From assembly GCF_005491205.1 (NCBI RefSeq), contig NZ_CP028035.1:3410001-3474000 (forward strand): DNA of 64,000 bases, read 5' to 3'. Shown here piece after piece: positions 15,306-25,913 of the stretch. Source of the DNA: Nissabacter sp. SGAir0207 (GTDB taxonomy: Bacteria > Pseudomonadota > Gammaproteobacteria > Enterobacterales > Enterobacteriaceae). How positions within the stretch are numbered: the stretch's first letter is position 1; each line of letters opens with the position of its first letter. The notes beneath the pieces are model-generated. The model ran no database searches, was not told where the DNA came from, and saw only the letters and a list, made by a program, of their open reading frames with translations. The translations under genes were made by a program, and so were the position numbers.

Positions 15306-16421
15306 TTATGGCAGGTGTGGCAAACGCAGGTACTCTTCGCTCTGCATCTCCTGCAAACGCGACAGGCAGCGCTGGTACTCAAACTTCAGGCGCTCCCCCT
15401 GGTAGATCTGGTGCATCCCGGTCTCGGCGGAGATCACCAGCTTCACGTGGCGCTCATAAAACTCATCGACCATCGCCAAAAAGCGGCGCGCGGCGCTCTC
15501 GTTTTTGCTGTCCATCACCCGCACATTGTGCACCAGCACCGTATGGTAGAGCGTGGAGAGCGCGATGTAGTCAATCTGGCTGCGCGCCTCCTCACACAGG
15601 GTGTGGAAGTCAAAGGCCGCCACCCCCTCGGCCACCGCCAGCGCGGGCAGCGGCCGGTGGTTCACCTCCAGCACCGGGTTGCGTTCGCCGGGCTTGCCCG
15701 CCAGCCGGGTGAACATCCCCTCCAGCCGGTCAGCGGCGGCGGCGTCCGCCGGCGAGAGCCACAGGTTGGCCTGCGTCAGGGTGCGCAGGCGGTAGTCGAT
15801 GCCAGCGTCAACGTTGAGCACGTCGCAGTACTCTTTGATCAGATCGATGGCCGGCAGGAAGCGCTGGCGTTGCAGGCCGTTGCGGTAGAGCTGGTCTGGC
15901 GGAATGTTGGAGGTGGCGACCAGCGTAATGCCGCGCGCGAACAGCGCCTGAAGCAGCGTCGCCAGCAGCATGGCGTCGGTGATGTCAGAGACGAAAAATT
16001 CGTCGAAGCAGAGCACGTCCGCCTCCGCCTTGAAGCGGTCGGCCACCGTCTCCAGCGGGTTCTCCTGCCCCTGCAACTGGGTCAGCTGCTCATGCACCCG
16101 CAGCATAAAGCGGTGGAAGTGCAGCCGCATTTTGCGGTCACCCGGCAGGCTGTGGAAGAACATGTCCATCAGCCAGGTTTTGCCGCGCCCCACGCCGCCC
16201 CACATATACAGCCCCTGCACCGGGCGCGTCGGCGCCGGCTTTTTGCCCATCAGCCGCGCGAACAGGCCGCCGGAGGCGCGGGCAGGCGCGGGTTTTTGCG
16301 CCACCAGCGCATGGTGGATGGCGTCAAGCTGGGTCACGGTCTGGCGCTGGACGTCATCCGGTTGGTAGTCACCGGCGGCCAGCGCCTGCTCATAGCGTGC
16401 TAGGGGGGATGTGGGTTGCAT
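15306..16421 (-). CDS. zapE: Cell division ATPase ZapE (AFG1-like)
   Basis: 371 residues. ZapE is a P-loop ATPase that associates with the FtsZ ring and is needed for division under stress or low oxygen. The Walker A motif is GGVGRGKT and the Walker B region is VLCFDEFFVSD. VATSNIPPDQLYRNGLQR carries the sensor region typical of the AFG1/LACE1 family. It is divergent from zapG, with about 220 bases between that should hold both promoters. Confidence 0.96.
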   Translation of the reverse strand: MQPTSPLARYEQALAAGDYQPDDVQRQTVTQLDAIHHALVAQKPAPARASGGLFARLMGKKPAPTRPVQGLYMWGGVGRGKTWLMDMFFHSLPGDRKMRLHFHRFMLRVHEQLTQLQGQENPLETVADRFKAEADVLCFDEFFVSDITDAMLLATLLQALFARGITLVATSNIPPDQLYRNGLQRQRFLPAIDLIKEYCDVLNVDAGIDYRLRTLTQANLWLSPADAAAADRLEGMFTRLAGKPGERNPVLEVNHRPLPALAVAEGVAAFDFHTLCEEARSQIDYIALSTLYHTVLVHNVRVMDSKNESAARRFLAMVDEFYERHVKLVISAETGMHQIYQGERLKFEYQRCLSRLQEMQSEEYLRLPHLP

Positions 16422-16644
16422 GTTTTTCGACGTTCCATGAGAAAAAAATTATCGGGTTTTCGCGACGCATCTGGACGTTTTCGCCCCGAGTTCGCCGCCG
16501 TTGCCTGCCGTGCTGGCCGTGAAAAACGCGCTGTTTCCGCGCTTCAGACCCGTCAGGATTCCACTGGGACAAGGTTAACGGTTATAGTGGGTATTATTAA
16601 GTGAAAAAGCCCTACTGGACAACGAGAGTAACATAGGAGTCATT

Positions 16645-17046
16645 ATGACCTGGGAGTATGCACTTATTGGTTTGGTCGTCGGCCTGATTATCGGCGCCCT
16701 CGCCATGCGTTTTGGCAACCGTAAACTGCGCCAGCAGCAGGTGTTGCAGCACGAGCTGGAGAAGAGCAAGGCAGAGCTGGATGAGTACCGCCAGGAGCTG
16801 GTCAGCCACTTCGCCCGCAGTGCCGAACTGCTGGACAACATGGCCACTGACTATCGCCAGCTTTACCAACACATGGCGAAAAGTTCGAACAACCTGCTGC
16901 CGGACATGCCGACGCAGGACAACCCGTTCAACTACCGCCTGACCGAGGCGGAAGCCGACAACGATCAGGCGCCGGTCGAGATGCCGCGCGACTACTCCGA
17001 CAGCGCCTCCGGTCTGCTGCGTGGCGACACTTCCCGCCGCAAATGA
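16645..17046 (+). CDS. zapG: Inner-membrane protein ZapG (YhcB)
   Basis: 133 residues. An N-terminal membrane helix (residues 2-24, with the GxxxG-like stretch GLVVGLIIGALAM) is followed by a coiled-coil segment of about 60 residues and a polar tail. YhcB/ZapG of E. coli interacts with division and elongasome proteins and affects lipid, LPS and peptidoglycan balance. ATG follows the ribosome site taGGAGtcatt. It lies upstream of degQ, as in E. coli. Confidence 0.95.
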   Translation: MTWEYALIGLVVGLIIGALAMRFGNRKLRQQQVLQHELEKSKAELDEYRQELVSHFARSAELLDNMATDYRQLYQHMAKSSNNLLPDMPTQDNPFNYRLTEAEADNDQAPVEMPRDYSDSASGLLRGDTSRRK

Positions 17047-17054
17047 TGCCTGTC

Positions 17055-17079
17055 CGCCGGCGGCCCCCTGCCGCCGGCG
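17055..17079 (+). terminator. GC hairpin after zapG
   Basis: A 9-bp perfect stem, cgccggcgg / ccgccggcg, with loop ccccctg begins 8 bases past the zapG stop. There is no T run, so it may need Rho or serve as a 3'-end stabiliser. Confidence 0.4.
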
Positions 17080-17253
17080 CTTGCCTTCCCGTCATGGCCA
17101 CGCCCCGTGCGTCATGGCACATGAAAAAAACGCGTCTCTTACTGTTTATTGATATTTAATGAAATGACACGCGCGTCTGACCGGGTACGCTGCCCTCATT
17201 ACCTGGAATGACCGGTTACTCATTTTTTGCCGCAGGTTGCGGGAGAGCTGCCA

Positions 17254-18615
17254 ATGAAGATGACTTCACTATCACTGAGTGCGTTAACCCTCTGTCTCGG
17301 CCTGGCCCTACAGCCTGCGATGGCCTCCGGCCTGCCAGCGGCGGTGGCGGGCGAGGCGCTGCCCAGCCTGGCACCCATGCTGGAGCGGGTGCTGCCAGCC
17401 GTGGTCAGCGTGCATGTCTACGGCACCCAGACCGAGCGCCAGCGCCTGCCGGAAGAGTACAAATACTTCTTCGGGCCGAACGGGCCTGCCGAAGAGGAGA
17501 GCGCCACCCCCTTTGAGGGCCTTGGCTCCGGCGTGATTATCGATGCCGACAAGGGCTATGTGCTGACCAACAACCACGTGGTGAGCAATGCCGACAAGAT
17601 CCAGGTACAGCTCAACGATGGCCGCGAGTATGAGGCCAAGCTGCTGGGCCGGGATGAGCAGAGCGACATCGCGCTGTTGCAGTTGCAGGCGGCCAAGGAT
17701 CTGACGGCGATCCGCGTGGCTGACTCTGACCAGCTGCGGGTGGGCGACTTCGCCGTGGCGGTTGGCAACCCGTTTGGCCTCGGCCAGACCGCCACCTCCG
17801 GCATTATCTCCGCCCTTGGCCGCACCGGCCTGAATCTGGAGGGGCTGGAGAACTTCATCCAGACCGACGCCTCCATCAACCGCGGCAACTCCGGCGGCGC
17901 GCTGCTCAACCTCAACGGCGAGCTGATCGGCATCAACACCGCCATTCTGGCACCGGGCGGCGGCAGTATCGGCATCGGCTTCGCCATCCCCAGCAACATG
18001 GCGCAGAACCTCAGCAAGCAGCTGATTGAGTTTGGCGAGGTGCGGCGCGGTATGCTCGGCATCAAGGGCAGCGAGATGAACGCCGACATGGCGAAAGCCT
18101 TCAAAATGGACACCCAACGCGGCGCGTTCGTCAATGAGGTGCTGGCCGACTCCGCCGCCGCCCGCGCGGGCATCAAGGCCGGTGACGTGCTGGTGTCGCT
18201 CAACGGCCGACAGATTGAGAGCTTTGCCGAGCTGCGCGCCAAGGTCGGCACCGCCGGGCCGGGCAAGACGGTGAAGATTGGCCTGCTGCGCGCTGGCAAG
18301 CTGATGGAGGTGGACGTCACCCTCCAGACCAGTACCGAGGCCACTGCCGCCCAGACGCTCTCCCCGGCATTGCAGGGGGCGACGATGAGTGATGGCGCCA
18401 CCGACGCTGGCGAGACGGGCGTGAAGCTGGTGAGCGTGGAACCCGGCTCGCCGGCCGCCGCGCTGGGGCTGCAAAAGGGTGACGTCATTATCGGCGTCAA
18501 CCGCGAGCGCATCGCCTCACTGGCGGACTTGCGCAAGGTGCTGGCAGGCAAGCCGCAAATCGTGGCACTGCACGTGGTGCGCGGCGATGACAATATCTAC
18601 TTGTTGTTGCGTTGA
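17254..18615 (+). CDS. degQ: Periplasmic serine endoprotease DegQ
   Basis: 453 residues. A signal peptide (about 1-25, cut near AMASG) precedes a trypsin-like domain with the triad H108 (LTNNHVV), D138 (SDIALLQ) and S213 (INRGNSGGAL). Two PDZ domains follow, at about 255-345 and 365-450. DegQ is an HtrA-family oligomeric quality-control protease. The start at ATG 17254 with a GGGAGAG site fits the family; an upstream in-frame start would precede the signal peptide. degS follows 89 bases downstream. Confidence 0.97.
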   Translation: MKMTSLSLSALTLCLGLALQPAMASGLPAAVAGEALPSLAPMLERVLPAVVSVHVYGTQTERQRLPEEYKYFFGPNGPAEEESATPFEGLGSGVIIDADKGYVLTNNHVVSNADKIQVQLNDGREYEAKLLGRDEQSDIALLQLQAAKDLTAIRVADSDQLRVGDFAVAVGNPFGLGQTATSGIISALGRTGLNLEGLENFIQTDASINRGNSGGALLNLNGELIGINTAILAPGGGSIGIGFAIPSNMAQNLSKQLIEFGEVRRGMLGIKGSEMNADMAKAFKMDTQRGAFVNEVLADSAAARAGIKAGDVLVSLNGRQIESFAELRAKVGTAGPGKTVKIGLLRAGKLMEVDVTLQTSTEATAAQTLSPALQGATMSDGATDAGETGVKLVSVEPGSPAAALGLQKGDVIIGVNRERIASLADLRKVLAGKPQIVALHVVRGDDNIYLLLR

Positions 18616-18704
18616 TTTAACCGAAAAGTGGGCGTGGCACGCTGCCGCGCCCGGCACTTCGTGCTATTCTCCCCCCCATTCCATTTCCAGATATTCTGAG
18701 CCTG

Positions 18705-19772
18705 ATGCTTGCTAAGTTATTGCGTTCAATTCTCTTTGGCCTGATTGTCGCTGGCATCCTGCTATTCGCCCTGCCAGCGCTGCGGCTGCCCAGTGCGGAT
18801 TTCCTGCTGCCGTCGCACTTCAGCGGCGGCGATGAGCAGCCGGTCAGCTATAACCAGGCGGTGCGCCATGCCGCGCCAGCGGTGGTGAACGTCTATAACC
18901 GCAGTATGGGGGCCTCCTCGCACAACGAGCTGGAGATCCGTACCCTCGGGTCGGGCGTCATCATGAATGACAAAGGGTACATCCTGACCAACAAGCACGT
19001 GATCAACGACGCCGAGCAGATCATCGTGGCATTGCAGGATGGCCGGGTGTTCGAGGCGCTGCTGGTTGGCTCCGACAGCCTGACCGATCTGGCGGTGCTG
19101 AAGATTGACGCCACCGCCCTGCCGGTGATTCCGATCAATACCCAGCGCATCCCGCGCGTCGGCGACGTGGTGATGGCGATCGGCAACCCCTACAACCTTG
19201 GCCAGACCATCACCCAAGGCATCATCAGCGCCACCGGCCGCATCGGCCTTAGCCCCTCCGGGCGGCAGAACTTCTTGCAGACCGACGCCTCCATCAACCG
19301 TGGCAACTCCGGCGGCGCGCTGGTAAACACGCTCGGCGAACTGGTGGGCATCAACACCCTCTCCTTTGACAAGAGCAACGACGGCGAAACGCCGGAGGGC
19401 ATTGGTTTCGCCATCCCGACCGCGCTGGCGACCAAGGTGATGCAGAAGCTGATCCGCGATGGCCGCGTCATCCGTGGCTTCATCGGCATTGGCGGGCGCG
19501 AGATCAGCCCGATGCACACGCCAAACAGCGGCCTCGATCGCATCCAAGGGATTGTGGTCAATGAGGTGACGCCAGATGGCCCGGCGGCGAAGGCAGGGAT
19601 GCAGGTCAACGACGTGATTGTCAGCGTCAACCACAAGCCAGCCCTCTCGGCGCTGGAGACGATGGATCAGGTGGCGGAGATTCGCCCCGGCTCGGTGATT
19701 CCGGTCGAGATCATGCGCAATGGCAACAAGATGACGCTTCAGGTCACGATTCAGGAGTACCCCGCCCACTAA
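18705..19772 (+). CDS. degS: Site-1 sigma-E stress protease DegS
   Basis: 355 residues, the E. coli length. An N-terminal membrane anchor (about 4-28) is followed by a protease domain with H98 (LTNKHVI), D128 (LTDLAVL) and S202 (INRGNSGGAL), then one PDZ domain. DegS senses unfolded outer-membrane porin tails through the PDZ domain. It makes the first cut in RseA and so releases sigma-E. In E. coli mdh follows; here murA follows on the opposite strand. Confidence 0.98.
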   Translation: MLAKLLRSILFGLIVAGILLFALPALRLPSADFLLPSHFSGGDEQPVSYNQAVRHAAPAVVNVYNRSMGASSHNELEIRTLGSGVIMNDKGYILTNKHVINDAEQIIVALQDGRVFEALLVGSDSLTDLAVLKIDATALPVIPINTQRIPRVGDVVMAIGNPYNLGQTITQGIISATGRIGLSPSGRQNFLQTDASINRGNSGGALVNTLGELVGINTLSFDKSNDGETPEGIGFAIPTALATKVMQKLIRDGRVIRGFIGIGGREISPMHTPNSGLDRIQGIVVNEVTPDGPAAKAGMQVNDVIVSVNHKPALSALETMDQVAEIRPGSVIPVEIMRNGNKMTLQVTIQEYPAH

Positions 19773-19782
19773 GCGGGGACGA

Positions 19783-19814
19783 AAAAAAAGCCGGCGCAAT
19801 GCCGGCTTTTTTTA
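19783..19814. terminator. Bidirectional terminator between degS and murA
   Basis: The stem gccggc / gccggc with loop gcaat is flanked by A8 on the left and T7 on the right. It can end degS (+) and the ibaG-murA transcript (-). Confidence 0.92.
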
Positions 19815-19827
19815 TGGCGCAGGACGG

Positions 19828-21104
<1,277 letters not shown>

Positions 21105-21127
21105 TTAACTTGATAAGGATGAGCACA

Positions 21128-21144
21128 GGGCGGCCACGCCGCCC
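21128..21144 (-). other. GC hairpin between ibaG and murA
   Basis: The perfect stem gggcggc / gccgccc with loop cac lies in the 64-base gap between ibaG and murA. There is no T run, so it is more likely a pause or stability element than a terminator. Confidence 0.35.
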
Positions 21145-21150
21145 CCGGCA

Positions 21151-21405
21151 TCAAAGGCCGCTTAGCTTGCGGTCGCGCTGCCACTCTTCCGGCGTGAAAG
21201 CCTTGATGGAGAGGGCGTGGATGCGGTTGTCCGCGATGTACTCCATCAGCGGCGCATAGACGGTCTGCTGCTTCTTCACGCGGCTCATGCCAGCGAACTG
21301 CTCACTCACCGCAATCACCTGGAAGTGGCTACCTTCGCCAGTCACGTGGGCTTCCTGCAAGGCCAGCGCCTGCATCAGAACGTCTTTAATTTCTTGGGTA
21401 TCCAT
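21151..21405 (-). CDS. ibaG: BolA-family iron-sulfur/acid stress protein IbaG
   Basis: 84 residues, the E. coli length. The BolA fold carries the conserved [23 protein letters not shown] segment, including the histidine that takes part in Fe-S cluster sharing with Grx4, and [15 protein letters not shown]. coli IbaG affects acid tolerance and iron-sulfur handling. It is located between the mla operon and murA, as in E. coli. Confidence 0.96.
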   Translation of the reverse strand: MDTQEIKDVLMQALALQEAHVTGEGSHFQVIAVSEQFAGMSRVKKQQTVYAPLMEYIADNRIHALSIKAFTPEEWQRDRKLSGL

Positions 21406-21480
21406 AGGAGTCTATTCTGTCTAAATGGGGATAATATCAGCCGACTATCTTAGTGTAATCCGGCCGACTCTTAAACAAAG

Positions 21481-21515
21481 AAAAAGCCCCGAAGAGGCTT
21501 TCTTGCGGGGGCTTT
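21481..21515 (-). terminator. Composite hairpin after mlaB
   Basis: Outer arms aaagcccc / ggggcttt enclose an insert, and an alternative inner pairing aagcc / ggctt competes with them. On the minus strand the hairpin ends in ggggctttttcttt. It can end the mlaFEDCB transcript before ibaG, or attenuate readthrough. Confidence 0.6.
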
Positions 21516-21541
21516 GGTCGTCAATTGCGGCAAAAAGCACG

Positions 21542-21856
21542 CTAACGCGCTGAGGCGGCGGCGCTGACGGGGATGATCTCATCCAGGTTATAGAGCGTAA
21601 TCAACGTCTCCAGCCGATCGGTCATGCCCTCCAGCGTCAGCGCCGCGCCACGCGCGCGCGCCTCGGCCCGCAGGTGCACCAGCAGCGCCAAACCGGGCGA
21701 GTCCACCCGGCCGACCTGCGACAGGTCGAGGGCGGTGTGCTGCGCCAGCAGGCTCTCACGCTGCTGCCAGAGCGGCAGCAGCGTATCGCGGTCAAGATCG
21801 CCGGTCAGTACCAGCGTCTGCCCGCGTGAGGCCCAGTTCAGGGTTGAGCCGGCCAT
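21542..21856 (-). CDS. mlaB: Mla transporter STAS-domain subunit MlaB
   Basis: 104 residues, slightly longer than E. coli MlaB (97). A single STAS domain carries DLSQVGRVDSPGLALLVHL, the loop that in the E. coli protein contacts the ATPase. MlaB binds MlaF and is needed for ATPase activity of the inner-membrane MlaFEDB complex. The start overlaps the mlaC stop by one base (TAATG), indicating translational coupling. Confidence 0.93.
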   Translation of the reverse strand: MAGSTLNWASRGQTLVLTGDLDRDTLLPLWQQRESLLAQHTALDLSQVGRVDSPGLALLVHLRAEARARGAALTLEGMTDRLETLITLYNLDEIIPVSAAASAR

Positions 21857-22482
21857 TATTGCTGGTCGAGGGTGATGGGCTGGGCCGCCGCGCTCTTCAG
21901 GCGGGCGGTCAGGCCGTCGACGCCCTGCTGGCGCAGGATGTCAGCCCACTCATTCTGCTTGGTGGTGATCATGCTGACGCCTTCGGCGATCATGTCATAC
22001 GCCTGCCAGTTGCCGGTCTTGCTGTTCTTGCGCCACTGGAAGTCCAGACGCACCGGCGGGCGGCCGCCGTTGTCCAGGATGGTGACGCGGATGGCGATGA
22101 TGTCGGCGTTGCCCAGCGGCTGCTCCGGCGCAATCTGGTAGGTCTGGCCGTGGTAGAGCGCCAGCGCCTGACCGTAAGCCTGCGCCAGATAGTCCTCGAA
22201 GGCGGCGAAGTAGGCTTCACGCTGCGCCGGGGTGGCGGATTTGTAGTAGCGGCCCAGCACCAGCGCACCGGCGTACTTCACCTGCACGTAGGGCAGCAGC
22301 TCCTGACGCACCACGTCGCGCAGGTAGTTCGGGTTCTGCCTGATTTTCGGCTGTTCATTCTTCAGGCGGGTGAAGGTCTTCTCCGCCGCCTCATCCATGA
22401 CACGGTAAGGGTTGGTCATATCCACCGCGTTGGCCAGCGGAGCGACCACCAGCAGCGCGACCATCAATAAACGTTTAAACAT
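21856..22482 (-). CDS. mlaC: Periplasmic phospholipid carrier MlaC
   Basis: 208 residues with a signal peptide (about 1-20, [12 protein letters not shown]). The MlaC fold binds phospholipid and shuttles it between the outer-membrane MlaA and inner-membrane Mla[22 protein letters not shown] and [18 protein letters not shown] are conserved family segments. It lies 13 bases after mlaD. Confidence 0.96.
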   Translation of the reverse strand: MFKRLLMVALLVVAPLANAVDMTNPYRVMDEAAEKTFTRLKNEQPKIRQNPNYLRDVVRQELLPYVQVKYAGALVLGRYYKSATPAQREAYFAAFEDYLAQAYGQALALYHGQTYQIAPEQPLGNADIIAIRVTILDNGGRPPVRLDFQWRKNSKTGNWQAYDMIAEGVSMITTKQNEWADILRQQGVDGLTARLKSAAAQPITLDQQ

Positions 22483-22495
22483 TCAGGGTTTCCTC

Positions 22496-23029
22496 TTAAT
22501 TGCTGGGTGCAGCAGGTGTTGCGGCAGGCGCAGCCTGCGCGCCCGGTTTGGCGGCGTCATCGGAGCCGCCGCTCTTGTACAGGAACTGGCCGATCAAATC
22601 CTCCAGTACCATTGCCGATTTGGTGTCCTGGATGGTGCCGCCCTCTTTCAGCATAGCAGTCCCCATCTCCGGGTCTTCAAAGCCGACATTCAGCGCCAGA
22701 TACTGCTCCCCCAGCAGGCCGGAGGTGCGGATCGCCAGTGAGCTGGTGTCCGGGATCTGGTTGTACTGCTCGTCGATGTCCATTGCCACGCGCGGCGAGT
22801 AGTTGTTGTCCAGGGAGATATCCGCCACCCGGCCAATCACCACGCCGCCGATGCGCACCGGCGAGCTGGCTTTCAGGCCGCCGATGTTGTCGAAGGTCGC
22901 GTAGATGCGGTAGGTGGGGTGCGGCCGCATTGAGGTGATGTTCGCCACCTTCAGGGCCAGAAACAGGATGGCGCCCAGCGCGATCAGCAGGAACGCCCCA
23001 ACCCAGATTTCACTCTTTTTCGTTTGCAT
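22496..23029 (-). CDS. mlaD: MCE-domain subunit MlaD
   Basis: 177 residues. One N-terminal membrane helix (about 9-28) is followed by an MCE domain (YRIYATFDNIGGLKASSPVRIGGVVIGRV) that forms the hexameric periplasmic ring around the lipid channel. The low-complexity Ala/Pro tail (APAATPAAPSN) is typical. It lies 3 bases downstream of mlaE. Confidence 0.96.
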   Translation of the reverse strand: MQTKKSEIWVGAFLLIALGAILFLALKVANITSMRPHPTYRIYATFDNIGGLKASSPVRIGGVVIGRVADISLDNNYSPRVAMDIDEQYNQIPDTSSLAIRTSGLLGEQYLALNVGFEDPEMGTAMLKEGGTIQDTKSAMVLEDLIGQFLYKSGGSDDAAKPGAQAAPAATPAAPSN

Positions 23030-23032
23030 TAT

Positions 23033-23815
23033 TTAGTTCCCAAACATCAGTGCCGTCAGCACAAAATCCAATCCCAGCACCGCCAATGAGGAGTGCACCA
23101 CGGTACGGGTCGTCGCCCGGCTAATCCCCTGCGAAGTGGGGACGGCGTCATAGCCATTGAACAGCGCAATCCAGGTCACGGTGACCGCAAAGACCGCGCT
23201 CTTCAGCAGGCAGTTGACCAGATCCTGCCGCCAGTCGACGGCATTCTGCATCGCCGACCAGAAGAAGCCGCTGTCGATGCCCTTCCAGTCCACGCCCACC
23301 AGCGAGCCGCCCCAGATGCCGACCGCGACGAAGATCGCCGTCAGCAGCGGCATACTGATCATGCCAGCCCAGAAGCGTGGTGCCACCACCCGGCGTAGCG
23401 GGTCGATCGCCATCATCTCCATGCTGGAGAGCTGCTCGGTGGCCTTCATCAGGCCAATCTCGGCGGTAAGCGCCGAGCCAGCGCGGCCGGCGAACAGCAG
23501 CGCGGTCACCACCGGCCCCAGTTCACGCAGCAGCGAGAGCGCCACCATCATCCCCAGACTGGTTTCGGCGCTGTAGGTGGTGAGGATCAGGTAGCCCTGC
23601 AACCCCAGCACCATGCCGATAAACAGCCCGGAGACCACGATAATCAGCAGCGACATCACGCCGACGCTGTAAAGCTGCTTCACCAGCAGTGCCCCATGCT
23701 TGCGCGGGTGCGGGCGGCCCATCAGGGCGCCGAACATCATCAGCCCGGCACGGCCAAATGCGCGGCACAGTGAGATCCCACGGCGTCCGAGTGACGCCAG
23801 TGCAGTTGTTAACAT
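23033..23815 (-). CDS. mlaE: Mla transporter permease MlaE
   Basis: 260 residues with five to six membrane segments and the conserved [26 protein letters not shown] coupling region, which contains the EQL/Glu contact with MlaF ([10 protein letters not shown]). It is the permease core of the MlaFEDB complex for phospholipid traffic. It lies 16 bases after mlaF. Confidence 0.97.
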   Translation of the reverse strand: MLTTALASLGRRGISLCRAFGRAGLMMFGALMGRPHPRKHGALLVKQLYSVGVMSLLIIVVSGLFIGMVLGLQGYLILTTYSAETSLGMMVALSLLRELGPVVTALLFAGRAGSALTAEIGLMKATEQLSSMEMMAIDPLRRVVAPRFWAGMISMPLLTAIFVAVGIWGGSLVGVDWKGIDSGFFWSAMQNAVDWRQDLVNCLLKSAVFAVTVTWIALFNGYDAVPTSQGISRATTRTVVHSSLAVLGLDFVLTALMFGN

Positions 23816-23831
23816 CAGTCTATTGGCTCCC

Positions 23832-24635
23832 TTATCCTAGCAGCTCGGTCTGGTAATCACCGGCCGGGAAACGGAATGGCACCGGGCCGTCGGCGATGCC
23901 GTCGAGGAACTGGCGCACGCGCGGATCGGCATTGGCCTGCAACGCCGCGGGCGTCCCTTCGGCGATCACATGCTGCTCCGCCACGATATAGGCGTAATCC
24001 GCGATGCTCAGCACCTCCGGCACATCGTGGGAGACCACGATGCAGGTCACGCCGAGCGCATGGTTCAGCTCGTCGATCAGTTTCACCAGCACGCCCATGG
24101 TGATGGGGTCTTGCCCGACGAACGGCTCATCAAACATGATCAGCGTCGGGTCGAGGGCGATGGCACGCGCCAGCGCCGCACGCCGCGCCATGCCGCCGGA
24201 TAGCTCCGAGGGCATCAGCTTGGCCGCGCCGCGCAGGCCCACCGCCTCCAGCTTCATCATCACCGTGGTGTGCAGCAGCGGCTCGGGCAGGTGGCTATGC
24301 TCCCGCAGCGGGAACGCGACATTCTCATAGACATTCAGATCGGTAAACAGCGCGCCGGACTGGAACAGCATGCTCATCTTTTTGCGCGTGGCGTAGAGCT
24401 TGCGGCGCGAGAGGGTGGGAATGTTTTCACCATCAAACCAGATCTCGCCCTCATCGGGGGCGAGCTGCCCGCCGATCAGGCGCAATAGCGTGGTTTTACC
24501 GATACCGGAGGGGCCCATGATGGCGGTGACCTTGCCACGCGGCACCGTCATATTGATTTTCTCGAAGATGGGGCGATCGCCGCGCATAAAACTGATGCCT
24601 TTGATCTCCACCAGATTCGATGCCTTCTGGTTCAT
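23832..24635 (-). CDS. mlaF: Mla transporter ATPase MlaF
   Basis: 267 residues. Walker A is GPSGIGKTT, the signature is LSGGMARR, and Walker B is [12 protein letters not shown]. The C-terminal extension (about residue 245 on) matches the MlaF tail that touches the neighbouring subunit and MlaB. It is the first gene of mlaFEDCB. The 282-base gap to yrbG (24636-24917) should contain the two divergent promoters; nothing else was seen there. Confidence 0.97.
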   Translation of the reverse strand: MNQKASNLVEIKGISFMRGDRPIFEKINMTVPRGKVTAIMGPSGIGKTTLLRLIGGQLAPDEGEIWFDGENIPTLSRRKLYATRKKMSMLFQSGALFTDLNVYENVAFPLREHSHLPEPLLHTTVMMKLEAVGLRGAAKLMPSELSGGMARRAALARAIALDPTLIMFDEPFVGQDPITMGVLVKLIDELNHALGVTCIVVSHDVPEVLSIADYAYIVAEQHVIAEGTPAALQANADPRVRQFLDGIADGPVPFRFPAGDYQTELLG

Positions 24636-24917
24636 TCTTGCTATCCCTTATAGGGTATTGGGAAAACGATACCCCTGATGTTAAAGCAAAGGCGACCGGA
24701 CGCCGGTTATTTACAAAACCTTACGGCGCTGGCCGCTAAACTTGCCATACGTTTTACTTTTACGTTCCGCAGGGTCAAAATTAGCGGATAAATCTGGGCG
24801 TTAACGCTGGCGCGGGTTCGCCGTCGATTAGAGTCAGTTTATCATTGTTTCAGGTAATCATTTTTGACCTTCTGATTCACCGACGAACAGGGGATTATAC
24901 CGAATAAAGGACTCCGC

Positions 24918-25895
24918 ATGCTGCTTGCGACCATACTATTGATCGTTGGTTTACTTCTACTTTCTTACGCGGCCGACCGTCTGGTGTATGGCGCGGCGGT
25001 GCTCTCCCGCTCGATGGGGGTGCCGCCGCTGGTGACCGGCATGACCATTGTCGGCATCGGCATCTCGCTGCCGGAGCTGGTGGTCTCCACCACTGCCGCG
25101 ATTGGCGGGCAGCGCGATTTGGCGATAGGCAACGCCATTGGCTCCAACATCATCAACATCCTGCTGATCCTGGGCGGCGCGGCACTGATCCACCCGCTGC
25201 GGGTGCAGTCTGACATTGTGCGCCGCGAGCTGCCGCTGCTGTTGCTGATCACCGCGCTGTGCGGCGTGCTGCTCTCAGACCTGCAACTCTCGCGGCTGGA
25301 CGGGGTGATCCTGCTGTTGAGCGCCGCCCTGTTCTGCCTGCTGATGCTGAAGATCGCCCGGCTGGCGCAGCGCGAGGGCAGTGACCCGCTCACCACCGAG
25401 CAGCTGGCGGAGCTGCCGCAGGACAGCAGCAACACCGTGGCGGTGCTCTGGCTGCTGCTGGCGGTGGTGATGATGCCGCTGGCCGCTGGCATGATTGTGG
25501 ACAACGCGACCGTGATCGCGCGCTATTTTGGTGTCAGCGAGCTGGTGATTGGCCTGACGGTGATTGCCGTCGGCACCAGCCTGCCGGAGCTGGCCACCTT
25601 TGTCGCAGGCGCGCTGAAGGGGGAGGATGACATTGCTTTAGGAAATATCATAGGCGCCAACATCTTCAACCTCTGTATAGTGCTCGGCATTCCCGCACTG
25701 ATCGCCCCCGGCCCCTTCGCGCCGGAGGCGTTCCGCCGCGACTACTGGGTGATGCTGGCGGTCAGCGGCGTGCTGGCCGGCCTCTGCCTGCTGCGTCGGC
25801 ACCGCATCGGCCGCCGGGCGGGCGCGCTGCTACTGTGCGGCTTTATGGCTTATCTTGCGTGGCTGCTGCTCTTCCCGGCTGGCCCCGCCTTGTAA
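24918..25895 (+). CDS. yrbG: Calcium/sodium antiporter YrbG family
   Basis: 325 residues with about ten membrane segments and the two inverted CaCA repeats: GIGISLPELVVSTTAAIGGQRDLAIGNAIGSN and GTSLPELATFVAGALKGEDDIALGNIIGAN. The acidic PEL residues of both repeats form the ion site. The transported ion of YrbG itself is not firmly known. It is the first gene of the yrbG-kdsD-kdsC-lpt cluster; kdsD starts 18 bases downstream. Confidence 0.94.
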   Translation: MLLATILLIVGLLLLSYAADRLVYGAAVLSRSMGVPPLVTGMTIVGIGISLPELVVSTTAAIGGQRDLAIGNAIGSNIINILLILGGAALIHPLRVQSDIVRRELPLLLLITALCGVLLSDLQLSRLDGVILLLSAALFCLLMLKIARLAQREGSDPLTTEQLAELPQDSSNTVAVLWLLLAVVMMPLAAGMIVDNATVIARYFGVSELVIGLTVIAVGTSLPELATFVAGALKGEDDIALGNIIGANIFNLCIVLGIPALIAPGPFAPEAFRRDYWVMLAVSGVLAGLCLLRRHRIGRRAGALLLCGFMAYLAWLLLFPAGPAL

Positions 25896-25913
25896 AACAG
25901 TCAGGACACCAAC

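Noticed and set aside
16416..16604. A 62-codon plus-strand frame between zapE and zapG
   Set aside because: It begins inside zapE and covers the divergent promoter region, with no recognisable product.
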